Shown here piece after piece: positions 33,439 to 46,757 of a stretch of DNA of 64,000 nt. The position numbers were made by a program, and so were the translations under genes. Where the stretch lies: positions 620,001 through 684,000 of the forward strand of contig JAFJTR010000003.1 of the NCBI GenBank assembly GCA_022559985.1. The letters run 5' to 3'. Source of the stretch: Parastagonospora avenae f. sp. tritici 18332-5. Its lineage: Eukaryota > Ascomycota > Dothideomycetes > Pleosporales > Phaeosphaeriaceae. Numbering within the stretch: position 1 is the stretch's first letter; every line of letters starts with the position of its first letter. Under the pieces are notes generated by a model that was given only the letters and a program-made list of their open reading frames with translations, had not been told where the DNA came from and made no database searches.

Positions 33439-34079
33439 ATGTCTTCAGCAATGATATCGCAGACGCTGCAGGGCACAGTGCTCAGTATGACTTCCAATGT
33501 GCTGGCGCAAGCAATATCGTCCTACCAAGACAGTGTGAGAGGCCTCTCAATACGCGCGCTATCTTCTTCACTACTAATTTGCGACAACAACAGACGCCGT
33601 TTGCCCTTAACATTGCGCCTATCGTCAAATTCGCCATATTCAGCATCATCAGCAACCCACCCAACATTATTTGGCAAACTTTCCTCGAAGACCACTTTCC
33701 GACAAGTGTACCAGCTGCCACATCCAAAGCACAAAACGAGAAGAAGCCCACAACGCCGAAGACAATGCAAACAAGCAAAACCAATGTCCTCATCAAGTTT
33801 CTGCTAGACCAGACCATTGGTGCACTGGTTAACACACTCATGTTTCTGGCCTACATGGGCTACATCAATGCGTCACAACAGGGTAAACAGGACGCCTGGG
33901 GTGCGGTCGCACAAGAGTGTAGCAACAAGACGTGGCCCATGATGAAGGATGGTTACAAGTTCTGGCCCGCCATCAGCTTGATAAGCTTCGTGTGGATCCC
34001 AGTCGATAAGAGAGTTGTCTTTGGCTGCTCTGTGGGTGTCGTATGGGGAATCTATTTAAGTCTCATGGCGGATGCTTGA
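33439..34079 (+). CDS. Mpv17/PMP22 family membrane protein
   Basis: Two exons, 33439-33534 and 33594-34079, give 193 aa. The family pattern is visible: an N-terminal amphipathic region (QGTVLSMTSNVLAQAI), a helix with PPNIIWQTFLEDHFP, a third segment LIKFLLDQTIGALVNTLMF, and the C-terminal signature KFWPAISLISFVWIPVDKRVVFGCSVGVVWGIYLSL, read in two parts. Members sit in the mitochondrial inner membrane or the peroxisomal membrane (Sym1, Pmp22) and form channel-like bundles; their cargo is not settled. A Lys/Thr/Pro-rich linker after helix 2 is longer than in Sym1, which fits the fungal peroxisomal/vacuolar branch. The intron has a TACTAAT branch site. Confidence 0.87.
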
Positions 34080-35071
34080 GCTCGCGGCAAGCTGTTAGAT
34101 TCGGGAAATGTTCGTCAGTGCCGGAACCGCGCAAAATGGCGCAGCTCAGAAGCCGCCGTACACCATACTCTCTATGCTCAGTGGATCTCAACAACTTAGT
34201 CCATGATCGCGCCAGACGCACTGCAGTACCCATGCTTAGCGCCGCACATCAGCCTTGCAAAAGCCTGGAACCATCAACAGCTCTGCCAGCGGAAAGATAA
34301 CAGGTATGAGCCGGCCGAATGAGTGGTCTTGCAGAAGTGCATCCCCCACGTGGGCGCTCTGTACGCAGCGGCTAGGGGAACGAATTGAAAGCTTTTAGAT
34401 CCACTCCATCTACTCTGCTCAACAGTACTTTGCGCATATGCATGGCTATATTGGTGACACGCAGGATTCGCTGAGGTAGCCAACAGAAACCGCGGACGTA
34501 CAGCACGGACTATCAATATTAGAGATAATGCACCATGCGTGTAAAAGGCCTAACGGAATAAATTCTGCGTCGTGCCACACTGTATTTGTGTAACACGGGC
34601 CATGCCGCGCCTAACGGTCTGTTACAGTAAGAAGTGTTAAAGCAGCGATCTTGACGGTCAAGGCTTGTGGCTGATGCAGCATCCTTGCAGCTCCCTCTTC
34701 CGGCCTCGCCTCTACGCCATAGTCTTACACGAGAGCTTTTTGGTTACTGCAGACCTCGTGCATGCGGTCGCGATGGCCGATCGTCTAGGCTTTTGATACT
34801 TGCTCGCTACTGCAATGTTGTGCTCTGCGGTTCCCCAAAAGCCCTGGTTGTGCTTGCAGACAACGGACACTCGAAGATTGGTACCGAGCACCTTACCGTG
34901 TCTGATCTGCCTTGACCAACCCTCTACTGTCCATGCGATTCTTTTTACTCCCGCTCAACAGAACTTCCGGCTGCCCGCTTACCGTCGTTGAAATTATTGC
35001 AACATCGTTCATGCTCATCTTCATTGTTTGAATCTGCACACTCATCCCACTTCTGTCGCTTGTCGGCAAAT
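34080..35071. other. Intergenic region upstream of GH16 gene
   Basis: About 1 kb between two plus-strand genes. It should hold the GH16 promoter. I see no coding signal, repeat or RNA gene. Confidence 0.45.
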
Positions 35072-36610
35072 ATGAGTAACTACAATCCTGAGAAGCGCTC
35101 TGAAGAGCTCGGCACATCGGAACAAATGTCGTCAAAGTCAACTGCGAGCGATACACATCCGACCGATACACTGCATGAGACGGAAAATCCTTTCGCAACC
35201 CCAGGTACTCAAACTCCAAATGCTGCTGCTACTAGTTCAAGATTCCCCTTCGCGGAGTCCAGACCAGAGAGCTTGACCGGCTCAAGTGGTGCTACGTCGG
35301 GCTACCAGTACTTTCCTCGAGGAGAGTATTTTCGATCTCGACGTATCAAGAAGGGCGAGATTGAGCGGCCCTGGCTTGACAAGAAAGACCCCAGGGAGAA
35401 GTGGATGACCATCATACCACTCATCGGTCTCTTCCTTGGACTCTGTGTCGTCGGGATACTTGTCTGGGACGGCGTCCGCAGCGTGGCACAGCACAAGTAC
35501 TGCGAGGTTCTCAACGATGATTTCACAACATGGAACAGCAATGTGTGGACGAAGGAAGTTGAAGTTGGCGGCTTTGGGTAAGCGACCAATCCTTTCAAGC
35601 GTGACTTGTTACTCATGTGCAATGCAGCAATGGACAATTCGAGATGACAACCAACTCGGATGAGAACGTCTTCGTCAAGGACGGAGTACTCACGATCAAG
35701 CCCACGTTGCAGGACCCAAGCATATTGGACACCAACCATGTCATCGATCTGCGTGGTCAAGGTTGTACTGGATCCAGGTGGACCGACTGCGTGACATCGA
35801 CCAACACGACCAACGGCACAATCATCAGCCCTGTCAAGTCTGGTCGTATCAATACCAAGCTAGGTGCTTCGATCAAATTCGGCCGTGTCGAGGTTCTCGC
35901 CAAACTTCCAGCTGGAGACTGGTTGTGGCCTGCGATCTGGATGTTACCACGAGACAATGTCTATGGAGAGTGGCCTCGCTCCGGTGAAATTGATATCATG
36001 GAGTCTCGTGGAAACAACTACACCTATAAGCAAGGTGGAAATAACATCGCCTCCAGCACCCTACATTTCGGCCCTGACGGCGACAACGATGGCTGGTGGC
36101 GCAACAACGTCAAGCGCAAGGCGCTTCACACTACTTATGCTTCTGACTACAATGTCTATGGTGTCGAGGTTCGTAAATCAAGCCTTGAATTTCGAAAGTA
36201 CGCTAATTTGTCTGCAGTGGAGCGAGAAGTACATCTTCACCTATATCAACTCGCGCCTCCTGCAAGTCATGTACACGCACTTTGACGAGCCCTTCTGGAC
36301 TTACGGCAAATTCCCTCTCGCCGACTCCAATGGCACGCGACTGGAGAACCCATGGGCGAAGACAAATAGTAACACTTCACCATTTGACCAAGACTTCTAT
36401 CTTGTGATCAATGTGGCTGTAGGATCAACAAATGGTTGGTTCCAGGATGGCGGCGCGGGCAAGCCATGGCTGGACGGTAGTCCTACCGCGAAGAAGGACT
36501 TCTGGAGCGCGAAGGACCAATGGTACCCTACGTGGCAGGACGGAGGTCAGATGGAGGTGAAGAGTGTGAAAATGTGGCAGCAGAGTGGGTACAATGGTTG
36601 CACCGCTTAA
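35072..36610 (+). CDS. Membrane-anchored glycoside hydrolase family 16 (beta-glucanase/transglycosylase-like)
   Basis: Three exons: 35072-35577, 35628-36168 and 36218-36610, 479 aa. The first 115 residues are polar, Ser/Thr-rich and cytosolic in character; one transmembrane segment follows (MTIIPLIGLFLGLCVVGIL), so it is a type II protein with its enzyme domain outside. The domain contains the GH16 active-site line GEIDIMESRGN (ExDxxE), preceded by LPAGDWLWPAIWMLP and followed by TLHFGPDGD and DQDFYLVINVAVGS. GH16 enzymes cut or remodel beta-1,3/1,4-glucans; with a membrane anchor and no signal peptide this resembles the Kre6/Skn1 and fungal beta-glucan-recognition-like group. Many aromatic residues near the C-terminus fit glucan binding. 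The substrate is not fixed by sequence alone. Confidence 0.92.
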
Positions 36611-38997
36611 ATTGAGTTGAATGACCAGCTGGTTGCTTTGGTGTTCGGGTACTGTAACACTTGACTTTGGCGTTGTCGGTGGCACGCTCCATGTTGCGCA
36701 TGGCGCAGATTTGGCTAGGCTTAGGATAATTCTATCATTCATTAACGATGATAGCTGATTGTGTTGCTCAGTGGGTCGGCTGCGGGGATCCTCAAGCTTC
36801 CGGCTTACAATACTTCACTAGCGCGTCGTGCCATCCTTATCCCCGTTCCTCAACCTTCCCCTCGTCACTCTTACCCCAGTACCCACCCCCCATTTATCTC
36901 TCTCACTCAATATGAAACAATCGTAAGAGACAATAATAACACATGCGACATCATGTTGGTCGATCAGACCTGCATTTACCGATGGCAAGACATGTTCCCA
37001 GAAGAGAGACACGCTGCAAGCCTTGTTCGACGCACTCCATCCTTATCGGAGAGCTAGCAGCGTTGCACTGGAGAATCACCACCTCGCCCCTAAATCCGAG
37101 CCAACCTTGCCATTATCGTACTGTTGAAGGACCGATACGACTAGTAAGCCTCGTCAACCCTTTCTTACATGGCGGCAAACCGAGTAGAAACGCCCTGGGA
37201 CCCGCAAAGCATCTCCGCCTCGCGACTCGAATACGATTTCTCCCGGGCCGTGTTGCGCCTGTAAAGCAGCGATTGTAAAGGATCACGCCACTTAAAAGGC
37301 ACGGAACGGCGATCCTATTAGCTGGCAGCACCGCCACATCAAAACAGGTATTGCTGGCACATGCACTAGTACATCCGGACGAAGGACTCAGGCCGAACAT
37401 CCCTGTATAACTGCGTCTACGAGTATTGGAATTTCCACAAGACCGGTACAAGTCAGCTAGGTACAGACTGCCCTGCAGATACGGTACACACCTACATGTA
37501 CATCTTGCTTGTGGGGCGACTGTGAGCCGGCTTTGTACTGTAGCTGAGTATGCAAAATCTGGATGCGAATTTGATTACCCCCCGCAAGCATGGCCTTTGC
37601 GACCCACAATTGCGTGCGCGATAAGCTTTAAGATCTAACTAGGCGAGCTCTCGAGGGTAGAAGGTGGTACAGTCAGGCCCGCCGCACCGCATGGCTACAT
37701 GCACGCCCGTCACTTGGCAAGGATGCAATGCAACTGCAAGGCTTCAATACGATCACGACGTTGCGGCCTTGTCTTCAGGCCAATTAAAGGATAAAGAGCT
37801 TGGACGCGGTGTTCTCTCCACTCAACTTGCTCTCGGTACCATAAGGCAGGTCTCTGATATGGGATAGACGCCTGCCGTAAATGGATGTGAAACCTGATGC
37901 TGTAGCACGAATCTCGAATACTACTGGGCTGCGGGAGGTTGGACCTTGTCGCTTGACTGGACGGCACGCTTTGGGAAAGGCTCACTTTTCAAAGGAAGTA
38001 CTACAAGCGTAGCATGCATAGCTATGCAGAATTCATGCAGACAGGTTCGCGTCAGCCGTCGACAATGCGCCTTCTCGACGTTTCTACAATCTATGTCAAC
38101 TGCTAACAGTTTTACCGCGGTCCATTAAGCCGAACCTAGTCCTTCTTCAGCGAAGAGCTGGTCCTCAGCCGCAGCCTGTTTATCGTATGTCGTTACTTTG
38201 TGAGACTTTGACCCAGAGTGGGACTGATTGGTCTTAATCAACGGCAACGCTCAGCCCGTGTGTAGCGGTGGCTGCCTTATGAAGTCTAGAAACACGTTGA
38301 GTGCATGTATATGCGCGTTATTCTGATAATAACTGCCAGCTGCGACATGTATCGAATCGACATGGATATGGCGGCGAAGCTCACCACAACAGTCAATTGG
38401 CCAATCTAGGCGTTTCCAGAGTAGCGCATGGGTAGTCGCATACTCCATTAGGCACAAATGCGTATTCACTACGTGTACACGGGCTGGAAGTCACCGGAAG
38501 CCCTACCTGACTGTCCGAACTGCAGTCATCTTCACATTCATAGCTTGGCAGGGTCGCTGAAGCGCGCCACTACCTCAACGAAGCAACACAAGGACCGGCC
38601 TACGAAGTGCCTCAAGCTCCACCACCGGTGCGACCGAGGATCTAGATGCTGATGATAGAACTTCGCTCAGCTGGTTCTAAGCGAAGGCGCGGGAATTCGA
38701 TGCTGATACCACGTTCAGGTTGGCATGCCACCGGTGACACGGGTGTATCTTGTCAGTGCATTCTCGCGTGGATTGTCGCATGGTTGCCACCCGTTCGGAA
38801 GAAATACGGTGCCGCCGGTAGAGCCCTACCTCATATGCCGCTTTGGACTCTTTTTTTTCTGACCTCTACTTCGTCGCTTCACTCTTGACTCTCGTTCATA
38901 TTCGCATTGTCAATCGTTTCAGTGCCAATACCCCTATTGGCTCTTGGACTTTACAATCGCTTTCCCAATAAATTGTTGCCGTGATTGGAAAAGCAAC
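36611..38997. other. Large intergenic region
   Basis: About 2.4 kb between two plus-strand genes. All open frames are under 120 codons and none has a recognisable domain or splice-linked extension. No transposon ends or long repeats were seen by eye. The last few hundred bases should hold the GT2 promoter. Confidence 0.45.
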
Positions 38998-41934
38998 ATG
39001 GGCCTGTTCACCAAGAAGCAGGAGCAGGGGGAGAAACCTGCATCTGGTACTCCGGCAAGCTCAAGTGTCGGATCGAAGATATTCGGCTTTGGGCGAAGCA
39101 AACCTTCCTCAATCAGAGAGGAACTACCTCCTCCACCATCACCATGGGCTCCAGAAAGCTCTTCAGCACAGCGCAGTGCTGCGAATTCAGCATTCACTTC
39201 GAGAAGAAATTCATCTACATCCATGCGATCTTCTATGCTGAAGGACTTGAAGTACGAGGCCATGGTAAACCATTTATTTCAGCAACAATGCAGTAAGTTG
39301 GACCTTGTGATTCTTCGATGCGGTGCTTGCGCTCACACTTCATGTTAGGACGACTTTGGCTCAACGATGCGAGCGGTGATATTGAAGGTGTGCTTTTGCG
39401 CAAATCACGTGGTATCTACACAACTTGTCCACCAACTTTGGCGGAATCGGCCCTTGCCGATTATTGTGCGCGCTTGAACCTCCAGGTATCTTCCGGCCAT
39501 GTCGTGACTGTAAATCTGAATCTGACCAAATTTTAGGTTGCGTTGACGGTCAATTCGCGAGTTATCCAGACCTTCATCGAATGGTCACCAGGGGCGACTG
39601 ATGTTCCGTTGGGCAACGGCCTCCGTATTCAGGTGCTTCCATGTGTTGATGATCTCCCCAAAGCGCGAAAGAATCAATGTGCTGCGTTTCTAGCTGCAGA
39701 ATCACTTCTAATTGTGTGGGACGACGATCCAACCAAAGTTGTCGAGCGAGCGACTGCAATCGAGAACGAACTGATGAACTTGGTTTGGCAGTCGGGTGAG
39801 CCTACTGAAGCTGAGCAGGCTTCCGATACTGAGAAAGCTCCCGCAGTGATCGAGGGAGAGGTCGATGTGGAAGTCGGTGAAGCGGTACCGGAACGACGAT
39901 CGACCAACATAATCAACGCGATACAAGTCGCAGCCACAATCATACTGATTACGGTGATGCTAGGGTTTGGATACAAGCAGATCGCTTTTCAAGTCCTCGT
40001 TGATAAAAGCTACGTGCGCGTTGCTTTCGTTCTAATGACGCCAGTTCTAATCTTCTTTTCCCTGGTAAGATCTGCCTATCCGATTGATAATTCTTACTCT
40101 AATGATTGCGTAGTTCTTTTCCCAGGTCATCATCACCGATCTTTCGCAATTGTTTGGGCCCATCCGTCAGATGCAAACCAATTCGAAGTATTTCTCAGCC
40201 ATCCTGCCGCGTCGTATCACCGGAATACTTCCTCATGTCACCATACAATGTCCCGTATATAAAGAGGGCCTGGTATCTGTTATCGTACCGACTGTGCGGT
40301 CTCTGAAACAGGCAATATCAACGTATGAGCTACAAGGGGGTTCTGCGAATATCTTCATCAACGATGACGGCATGCAACTCATGACCGAAGATGAGCGAGA
40401 GGCACGCATCAATTTCTATCATGATAATGGCATTGGTTGGACTGCTCGCCCAAGACATGGCGAAGATGGCTTCCTACGACGAGGAAAGTTCAAGAAAGCA
40501 AGTAACATGAACTACGGACTCATGCTGAGTAACAACGTCGAGGAAAAGCTAGCAGTGATAGAGCGTGAGGAGACATGGACGTCGAATGATGAGGCTAGAG
40601 AGTACGACCGTTGTCTCAAAGAAGTACTCCAGGAAAATGGCAGAGCCTGGGCCGATGGTAACATTCGTGTCGGTGACTACATCCTTTTGGTAGATTCGGA
40701 CACTCGTGTTCCATCTGACTGCCTTCTTGACGCTGCCAGTGAGATGGAGCAAAGTCCCGAAGTTGGCATCATGCAATTCTCATCCGGCGTCATGCAAGTT
40801 GTGCATACCTACTTCGAGAACGGGTAAGTCGCGCAACAGATCTCAGTCCCTGAACAGAAGTTGACCGAGACCAGTATCACTTTCTTCACGAACCTTATCT
40901 ACACGGCCATCTCATACACAGTCTCAAACGGCGATGTGGCACCATTTGTCGGCCACAACGCAATTCTGCGTTGGTCTGCGATCCAAGAGGTCTCCTACTT
41001 TGACGAAGATAGTTACGAAAAGTTCTGGTCTGAATCCCATGTCTCCGAAGATTTTGACATGTCTCTGCGCCTGCAGGTAAATGGGTACATCATCCGCATG
41101 GCAACCTGGGCCGGCGACGGCTTCAAAGAAGGTGTCTCGCTCACCGTCTACGATGAACTTGCTCGCTGGGAGAAGTATGCGTATGGATGCAACGAGCTGC
41201 TGTTTCACCCACTCAGATTTTGGTTCATCAGAGGCCCTTTTACACCACTTTTCCGCAAGTTCTTGTTCTCCAACATTCGCTTCACAAGCAAGGTCACTAT
41301 TATCTCGTACATTGGTACATACTACGCCATCGGCGCAGCATGGATTATGACAACCGCCAACTACTTCGCTATCGGATGGTACAACGGGTACATTGACAAG
41401 TACTACATCGACTCGTGGAAAGTCTGGTAAGTCTCCACTCTCATCACCTCCCCAATCACCACTGACACAAGCCGCAGGTTCGCCCTCGTCGTCATCTTCG
41501 CCGGTCTCGGCAACATCTCCCTCGCTGTCCTACGCTACCGCCTCGGTACCCACACCTTCTTCTCCTCGCTCTTCGAAAATTTCAAATGGATCCTCATGCT
41601 CGCCATCTTCCTCGGCGGGCTATCTCTCCACGTATCCTCTGCGCTCCTCGCACACATGTTTGAATACAACATGCAATGGGGCGCGACTGCCAAAGAAGCC
41701 GAGTTCAGCAACTTCTTCATCGAGGTGCCGCGCGTCCTCAAGCGCTTCAAATATTCCTTCGCCATGAGCACGATTGCCATTGCTGGTGTGGCGATACTGG
41801 CGCTCGGAGAATTCATCCCCTTTGGCTGGCGGGTCACGGACTTCACGGCGATTTTCCCAATGTGCATTGTTTGGTCTAGTCACTTGTTGTTGCCGATTGT
41901 CTTGAACCCGGCGCTGATGACGTTTACGTTTTAG
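38998..41934 (+). CDS. Family 2 glycosyltransferase, membrane polysaccharide synthase (fungal GT2)
   Basis: Six exons: 38998-39292, 39349-39485, 39537-40064, 40126-40823, 40875-41426 and 41478-41934, about 888 aa. An N-terminal cytosolic part is followed by two membrane segments (AATIILITVMLGFGY, VRVAFVLMTPVLIFFSL), a GT2 catalytic core (IQCPVYKEGL; NIFINDDGMQL; DYILLVDSDTRVP; SEDFDMSLRLQVNG; ELARWEKYAYG for the product-binding RW) and at least four C-terminal membrane helices. The D residues of DDG and DSD and the ED pair are the usual catalytic set. This is the architecture of processive beta-glycan synthases, and it resembles the fungal GT2 described in Zymoseptoria and Fusarium as needed for hyphal growth on surfaces. 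The polymer is unknown. The exon 4 acceptor may instead be at 40113, adding four residues. Confidence 0.9.
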
Positions 41935-42384
41935 ATTGAGCCTGCGGGGGCACGTAAATAATGATCAGACGATTTTCGGGTAACGATTACATGAATACAG
42001 ACGCTTTATGACCTATCGGATATTCTGACGTGGCTGAAGATGAGGTGGTGTGTCGTTGTCGCTGGCAATTGGCTGAAGTAAGGCGCTGATCCTTCTTTTC
42101 AGCTGCGCCATGTTTGTTCTTATTTCAACGTCTTCGATGCCTAGCCAGATCGCCTTCGCTATGCGTAATCTCATGATGCATGACGGTTCCATGACTCCGC
42201 GACAACCTAGTTCAGTAATGGTGGGAGTAGCTTTTACACGATCTGACAGCAGCGCAAGTCCTAGCTTTCTTTCACAATGCCGGACGACTATTACAACGGA
42301 GTTCATTACTAACAGTGCATTGGCTTAATCATCAATTATAGCCAGGCCGCCAATACCGCTTGCTACAGAGATTTTACACGCATT
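41935..42384. other. Convergent intergenic region
   Basis: About 450 bases between the stops of the GT2 gene and the FAD oxidase gene. It should hold two 3' UTRs; nothing else is visible. Confidence 0.5.
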
Positions 42385-43763
42385 TCACAACTTTGCCGGC
42401 ACTGGCGAGCTCTCTTGGATGTCCCGCAGCTCTTTCACGTCGCCTATCCTCCAGCTCACATCATCGCTTCCCCCCTTTGCTTTCGCCTTTGGTACTCTCC
42501 AACGCCATCGCGCAATACTTTGAACATTGGCTGACTCATTGAGCAAATCAATCACCCAGCGCCCAAAGATGGGAAACATCTTGAAACCCTGTCCGGAATC
42601 GCCCGACAACAGAATGACCGAAGAAGCCGTCTGCGGCACGTAATCGATAATGAGTTCGGAATCTGCGGTATCTGCAAACCAGCATAGCGACTTTTCCACC
42701 AGTGGTCTGTCTGCTAGATACGGGAGAGTCTGGCGGAGCAGCTCACGCATTTTCCTTTCATCCTCAGCTGGCACGAAGCCACGAATCAACCCCGTCGGGG
42801 CTTCCGATACCCTAGTCGACGGGTTCGTGTTGATGTAACCGCCGCCCATAGGACACAGCTTCAAAAGATTCGTCTTTGGGTCTGGCTCGAAAAGAAAGCC
42901 AAAGTCGCGCGCGTACGTTACCGGAATACCTCGTAGTGCCGATGTTTCTTCGTCTGAGAGTCGAACATGTGCTACGGACCAAGACTTCGCCGAAACCTCG
43001 GTGCCTATTTCTGGGACGATCCTTGAGGCTGCAGCTCCCACGGCTACAATGACGAGTGACGCGGCGTGAAATTTGCCAGCATTTGTTCTAACGCCGACGC
43101 TCTTCCGACTGGACCCATCTCCTTCGTAGACAATTTCTTGGATGGCGCCAACTATTTCGCCCAAGAAGAACCGTATACCTCTAGACTGCGCCTCTCGATA
43201 TATTCTACGCAAGGCGTTTGCGGAATGAACGTATCCATCGTACCGGCACAGATATCCTCTCCAGCCAGGCAGTTCACCGCCTTTGAATTGCCAGCAGAAT
43301 GACTTGATGTCTTCCGGTCCGCTGATGGTATCGGTGTAAGCTCTTGTCTCCGGATGTCTTGCGGCAGCGGCATGAAATCGCTTCATAGTATCTACCGCTT
43401 TTTGTGGCGAAGTCGCGGTCGCGCAGTTGAGGTAACCGACTCGGTGAAAATATGGCGCATAGAGAGGGGTTTGCCAGGCATGTGCTGCTTCCTGTGTGAT
43501 ACGTCAATGAAATGCCCGAATGTATCACTAGTTCATTGCTATAGGAACCATACAATGGCCAGGTTGGTGTAGAAGTCGTCCTCATACTCAACTCGCATAA
43601 TCTTATTAAGATCATTCGCGGCTGACCATCGTGACGGAATCTCCTGATCTTTCTCAAATACTGTTATGTTAGAGTAGCCTTGATTTGAGAGCTCCAAAGC
43701 AGTTGAAAGACCAAACGCTCCTGCGCCAATAATGGCGATCGGATCACTCTTGGAGATTGCCAT
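42385..43763 (-). CDS. FAD-dependent amine oxidase (fructosyl amino acid/sarcosine oxidase-like)
   Basis: Two exons, 43763-43554 and 43491-42385, 438 aa. The N-terminus is a Rossmann FAD loop (PIAIIGAGAFGLSTALEL), followed by NITVFEKD with the ribose-binding Glu and SRWSAANDLNKIMRVEY, the flavin-contact stretch of the DAO/MSOX family. Later motifs are RYDGYVHSANALRR, VIVAVGAAASRIVPEIG and the C-terminal LLSGDSGQGFKMFPIFGRWV with the conserved GxGFK-type loop, where the covalent Cys is usually nearby. Fungal relatives oxidise fructosyl amino acids, sarcosine, N-methyl amino acids or L-pipecolate/L-saccharopine. The neighbours at 44.8 and 46.8 kb are proline-cycle enzymes, so a cyclic or secondary amine substrate is an attractive but unproved idea. 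Confidence 0.88.
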
Positions 43764-44801
43764 CGCTAGGGAGTATGGTATGAATAGGTAGGTGACGACT
43801 TTGTTGAATGTCTAAAACGCAGAGTTGGGGTAAAATGTTCTGGTTCCAATAACATAGAGAGGTAGCACACCTTTCTATTTCAGTGCAAAGCGAAGCTGTC
43901 AAAAGTCGATCCCCACATTCACTGCGTTCCGAATGGCATCGGAATTCGGAACGTTTCGAGTCATGCTAAACGAGGAAAGGCAGCGGACGCTAACAGTGTA
44001 GCTCCTCCATCCGAGTGGTTGCAATGCTCCGACTCTCATGCAACATTAGCGGTAACCATCCCGTCGTTCAAACCTACCGATTTAGGTAAGTACCGGCATA
44101 CTTCGTGATGTGGTCTTTATCGCTAGCGGAAGGGAAGCACGGTCAGGTCCGGGTGCAATCACAATGCGGTCGGGATGAGATTGACATCTCGATTATGTTT
44201 ACCACTATATTAGAACCGCTTATCGTTTTATTCCTTCACTCAACTGCCTTTAGCACTTCCAGCAAGTTGAAACAAGACACATTGCTTCGTATCTGATGGC
44301 ACAATGCACCTTACTTTGTGCAATTCCATATTCGGCATGACTTCATGTGTACAATTGGCCCGACCGAAGCCGCTCAACCCCGCACCATCCTCATTCCAGC
44401 GTGCAGCTGTTCGTCACTCCATCGTGTTGTAAACCAACCAACGCCATTTCTTGATCATTGCTTATCACGTTGCCACATGGTGCAGTACGCGTCTCGTGCT
44501 AGAAATGATACGAACTCTCGGATTGGGTAGGACCTGGGTAAGGCCGAGCTACGGTATGAGCAAGCGAAGGTCACGAGAGACGTGGGGTAACAATGTTCGA
44601 GAGCACGGAGCGGGGTCGTGAGCTACGAGATAGTGTATGATGGAGATAAGGGGAGTTAGACTGCTTTGAGTGTATATTGTGACGGCACGCCATCGTCTTT
44701 GTGCCATCAGCTTCGAACCTCTGCAGAAGCATTCTCTCTTTGTTCAGCTTAAATCACACAGACACCCTGACGAATTCATTTCTAATAGGTTTCCGAGAAT
44801 C
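43764..44801. other. Divergent promoter region between FAD oxidase and proline dehydrogenase
   Basis: About 1 kb between start codons facing away from each other. It could co-regulate the two genes. No coding signal was found; operator sites for proline regulators (PrnA-like) were not identified. Confidence 0.45.
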
Positions 44802-46328
44802 ATGATTCAGCCGCGATTCGGCGGCTTATCATTACGATGTGCGATCACAACGCAGAGGGAATTGGGTGGTAGCATAAGGACATTTGGATTCAGGACCAGC
44901 TCAACAACGGCAGTGCCACGGGATAGGAACCACAGTATCATAACCCAAGCGGGCACCACAGAAGGGAAGAAGGCAAGACTTGCCGAGCATCCATTATCCG
45001 TCGTGCCAACACACATGCTTCTACGGTCACTCTTCATTGCCGCAGTCTCCTCAAACAAGTTCCTTCTCCTACCGTCTCTACAGTTACTCTCCTTCTTCGC
45101 ACAACCCAACCGAAGCTTTCTCTTCAACGTTGATCGAAATCCTGTTCTAAAGGCCATCTTGAAGCGGGCATTATACAATCAATTCTGTGCCGGGGAGACG
45201 GAGAAAGAAACGAGAGCGTGCGTGCAGCAATTGAAAAGCCTAGGATTCAAAGGAGTAATCTTGACTTTTGCAAGAGAGGCAGTCTTCGATACGAAGTCAT
45301 ATTGTGCAAACCACCATGGCAATGCTTCGGAGAACCGTGATGGAGTGCAAGCGGCAGTTACTCAAGATGCCGACATTGAATCATGGCGAGTGGGTACGCT
45401 CAACACGATGAACTTGATCTCAGAGGGCGACATACTGGCTATAAAGTAAGCCTACCTTCTTTGAACGTTTGCAAAATTAATACTGTCTATCGTATACGCT
45501 AACAAGACATTCAGAACCACTGGAGGTGGCCCTACAGTTGTCGAAGCTTTTGCCAAAGGTGAACTTGCACCGCAGCAAATGATGGACGCACTCGATGACA
45601 TTGCAGTAAAGTGCAAAAAACGCGGCATCCAAATCATCGTCGATGCAGAGTCTCAACGCTGGCAAGATGGCATCGCACGTACCGCACTGGAGCTCATGCG
45701 AAAGTTCAACACCGATGGGAAAGCGGTCGTCTACAACACTTACCAAGCATATCTGAAAGCTACACCGGCAAGCGTCGCTGAACACATGGCAGAGGCGCAA
45801 AGACAAGGGTTCACCCTTGGCTTGAAGCTTGTTCGTGGTGCATATATCCTCTCCGATGACCGTTCCTTGATACACGACACGAAGCAAGACACTGACGATG
45901 CATATAATGGCATTGCACAAGGCGCCATACGCCAGCACTTTGGCGACTTTGTCGCTGAAGGGACAAACGCAAAGCCATTCCCATCGCTCAATCTCTTCCT
46001 CGCGAGCCACAACCGTGACAGCGTACTTTCAGCGCATACATTGCGCCAGCAGAGGATCGAAGCAGGTCTTCCCACTGTTCCAGTCGCTTTCGGTCAATTG
46101 CATGGTATGAGCGACGAAGTCAGCTTTTCGCTGTTGGCGGAGAGAGACGAAAACCAGAATCCTCCTGAAGTGCTGAAGTGCTCAACTTGGGGCACGATGG
46201 GCGAGTGCATTGGGTACTTGCTGAGGAGGGCAGTGGAGAATCGTGATGCGGTACTCAGGACCAAGGAAGAGTTTGCAGCTTTGAGGAAGGAGACTTGGAG
46301 GAGGATGAAGTCGCCATTCTCTGCATGA
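44802..46328 (+). CDS. PUT1: Proline dehydrogenase (proline oxidase), mitochondrial
   Basis: Two exons, 44802-45445 and 45515-46328, 485 aa. A basic, Ser/Thr-rich leader (MIQPRFGGLSLRCAITTQREL) fits mitochondrial import. The PRODH barrel is recognised by LYNQFCAGETEKET, LKSLGFKGVILTFARE, IQIIVDAESQRWQDGIA, VYNTYQAYLKATP, GFTLGLKLVRGAYILSD, LFLASHNRDSV, FGQLHGMSDEVSF and YLLRRAVENRDAV. The last contains the RRxxEN motif that binds substrate carboxylate. The enzyme oxidises proline to pyrroline-5-carboxylate with FAD, passing electrons to ubiquinone, and acts on the inner mitochondrial membrane. The next gene encodes the reverse-step reductase. Confidence 0.95.
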
Positions 46329-46757
46329 TGAGCCATTGTCGCATACTGAACCAACTTCCAACATTGAGACTGTCCGATATACTCCAAACAACTTCATCTC
46401 TTCACATCTCCGGCTTCTGTCAGGTTGTGTCATTTCCTATTTCGCTGATGTAGCGCCCCACAGATCTTCGGCTAGAGTCGGTATTGCCTCTTCATGGATG
46501 CGCCTTAATGCAGTAAAGAGGGGCATCAGCGAAGTCGCTGTGAACGAACCAATCATGACTCAATCGTACCGGTAGTACTACCGACGTACGCTTTCGGTGT
46601 GGAGGTTAGCTTAGAATCTCTCGGAATAGTCGAAAGCTCAGCGTTATCATACATATGAACATTTCTTGGAGTGATCTTGTTCCGGACACTTATCGGAGAG
46701 GGAACAACCGCGTGATCTTATACATACTCTGCGTGAATCACAAGTACATCACGAACT
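46329..46757. other. Intergenic region between PRODH and P5CR genes
   Basis: About 430 bases between two plus-strand genes, holding a 3' UTR and the P5CR promoter. No coding signal. Confidence 0.45.
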
